Shown: positions 6,054-6,310 of the stretch, piece after piece
Layout of the letters: every line of letters starts with the position of its first letter
Position numbering within the stretch: position 1 is the stretch's first letter
NCBI GenBank assembly: GCA_046596415.1
Contig: JBKJML010000277.1
Coordinates: forward strand, 1-6,310
Direction of reading: 5' to 3'
DNA: 6,310 bases
DNA from: JBKJML01 sp046596415
Lineage (GTDB): Bacteria; Actinomycetota; Thermoleophilia; Gaiellales; Gaiellaceae
The notes under the pieces: model-generated
Databases searched by the model: none
What the model saw: only the letters and a program-made list of their open reading frames with translations
What the model was told of the DNA's origin: nothing
Made by a program: the position numbers and the translations under genes

Positions 6054-6310
6054 GAGAGGATCTCTTCGGGCCGCGTGGCGCGAAAGCGCCGCGCGGCCTC
6101 GATCGCGGCGCCGAGGTTCAAGCCCTTGTCCTTGGCCTGCTTGATCAGCATCACGGTCTCGAGCGCGTCGATGTCGTAGATCCGTTGCTTCTTGCCCTTG
6201 GTCGGGATCTGCGCCTTGTTCGTCCAGTAGTCGAGCTGCATCTTCGAGATGCCGGCGATCTGGCAGACCTGTCCCAGATAGAGCTCGATCTTGTCCAGGT
6301 GCTCGGCCAG
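6050..6310 (-). CDS. MerR-type HTH transcriptional regulator, 5' end outside window
   Basis: The frame is open from the right edge to a TAG at 6052-6050, giving at least 86 residues. The visible part reads as a MerR-like winged helix-turn-helix. YLGQVCQIAGISKMQLDYW (about residues 10-28 of the visible part) is the helix-turn-helix ending in the usual aromatic pair. A basic wing follows (PTKGKKQRIYDIDALE), then LIKQAKDKGLNLGAAIEAARRF as the helix that starts the dimer region. The ATG at 6241 cannot be the real start, because it would remove the first helix of the DNA-binding domain. The protein ends about 20 residues after that helix, so it has no separate effector-binding domain after the dimer segment; what it senses is unknown. 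It converges on the slipin gene with stop codons overlapping in CTAG (6050-6053), and its target could be the neighbouring genes or unrelated ones. Confidence 0.85.
   Translation of the reverse strand: MAEHLDKIELYLGQVCQIAGISKMQLDYWTNKAQIPTKGKKQRIYDIDALETVMLIKQAKDKGLNLGAAIEAARRFRATRPEEILS

Noticed and set aside
6050..6241. Complete 63-residue protein starting at ATG 6241
   Set aside because: The frame continues upstream to the window edge and encodes the first helix of a MerR-type HTH, so the ATG is internal.
1..6310. Mobile element, CRISPR, tRNA/rRNA or phage genes
   Set aside because: I saw no repeat array, terminal inverted repeats, transposase or integrase motifs, nor cloverleaf-like segments; nearly every base belongs to the seven genes.

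Overview
This 6.3 kb stretch of GC-rich DNA is almost entirely coding. It holds seven genes, all of recognisable families. The organism is probably a high-GC actinobacterium. This is inferred from strong G/C preference at third codon positions, GTG/TTG starts, an actinobacterial-type secreted peptidoglycan amidase with an N-terminal beta-rich domain, and an AGC-type FabH active site. A deep-branching lineage such as Thermoleophilia is a guess that only a database search could test.

Minus strand, transcribed right to left from about 3.86 kb to 1: a secreted PGRP/Amidase_2 N-acetylmuramoyl-L-alanine amidase with C-terminal FlgD-like Ig domains (3855-1750), an ECF-type sigma factor (about 1723-1121), fabZ (1124-684) and the first 229 codons of fabH (687-1, running off the left edge). 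The sigma factor/fabZ and fabZ/fabH junctions are both 4-bp GTGA overlaps, where the start GTG shares bases with the upstream TGA. The amidase-to-sigma gap is only about 26 bp and holds a perfect 7-bp inverted repeat. The four genes look like one transcription unit.

Plus strand, from 3958 to 6053: a long-form NfeD (ClpP-like membrane serine protease plus NfeD OB-fold domain), then a slipin (SPFH/stomatin-like) gene. The slipin start also overlaps the upstream stop as GTGA. This is the conserved nfeD-slipin membrane-quality pair. It is divergent from the amidase operon across a 102-bp region, the only real intergenic space and the probable site of both promoters. At the right edge a MerR-type regulator (minus strand, 5' end outside the window) converges on the slipin gene; the two stop codons overlap in a CTAG palindrome.

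The common theme is the cell envelope: wall hydrolysis, membrane fatty-acid synthesis, membrane protein quality control, and two candidate regulators. The most interesting feature is an ECF sigma factor without a visible anti-sigma partner, translationally coupled to fatty-acid synthesis genes and downstream of a wall amidase. I found no mobile element, CRISPR, tRNA or rRNA, and no clearly unknown system. The novelty, if any, lies in gene arrangement and coupling, not in a new protein family.
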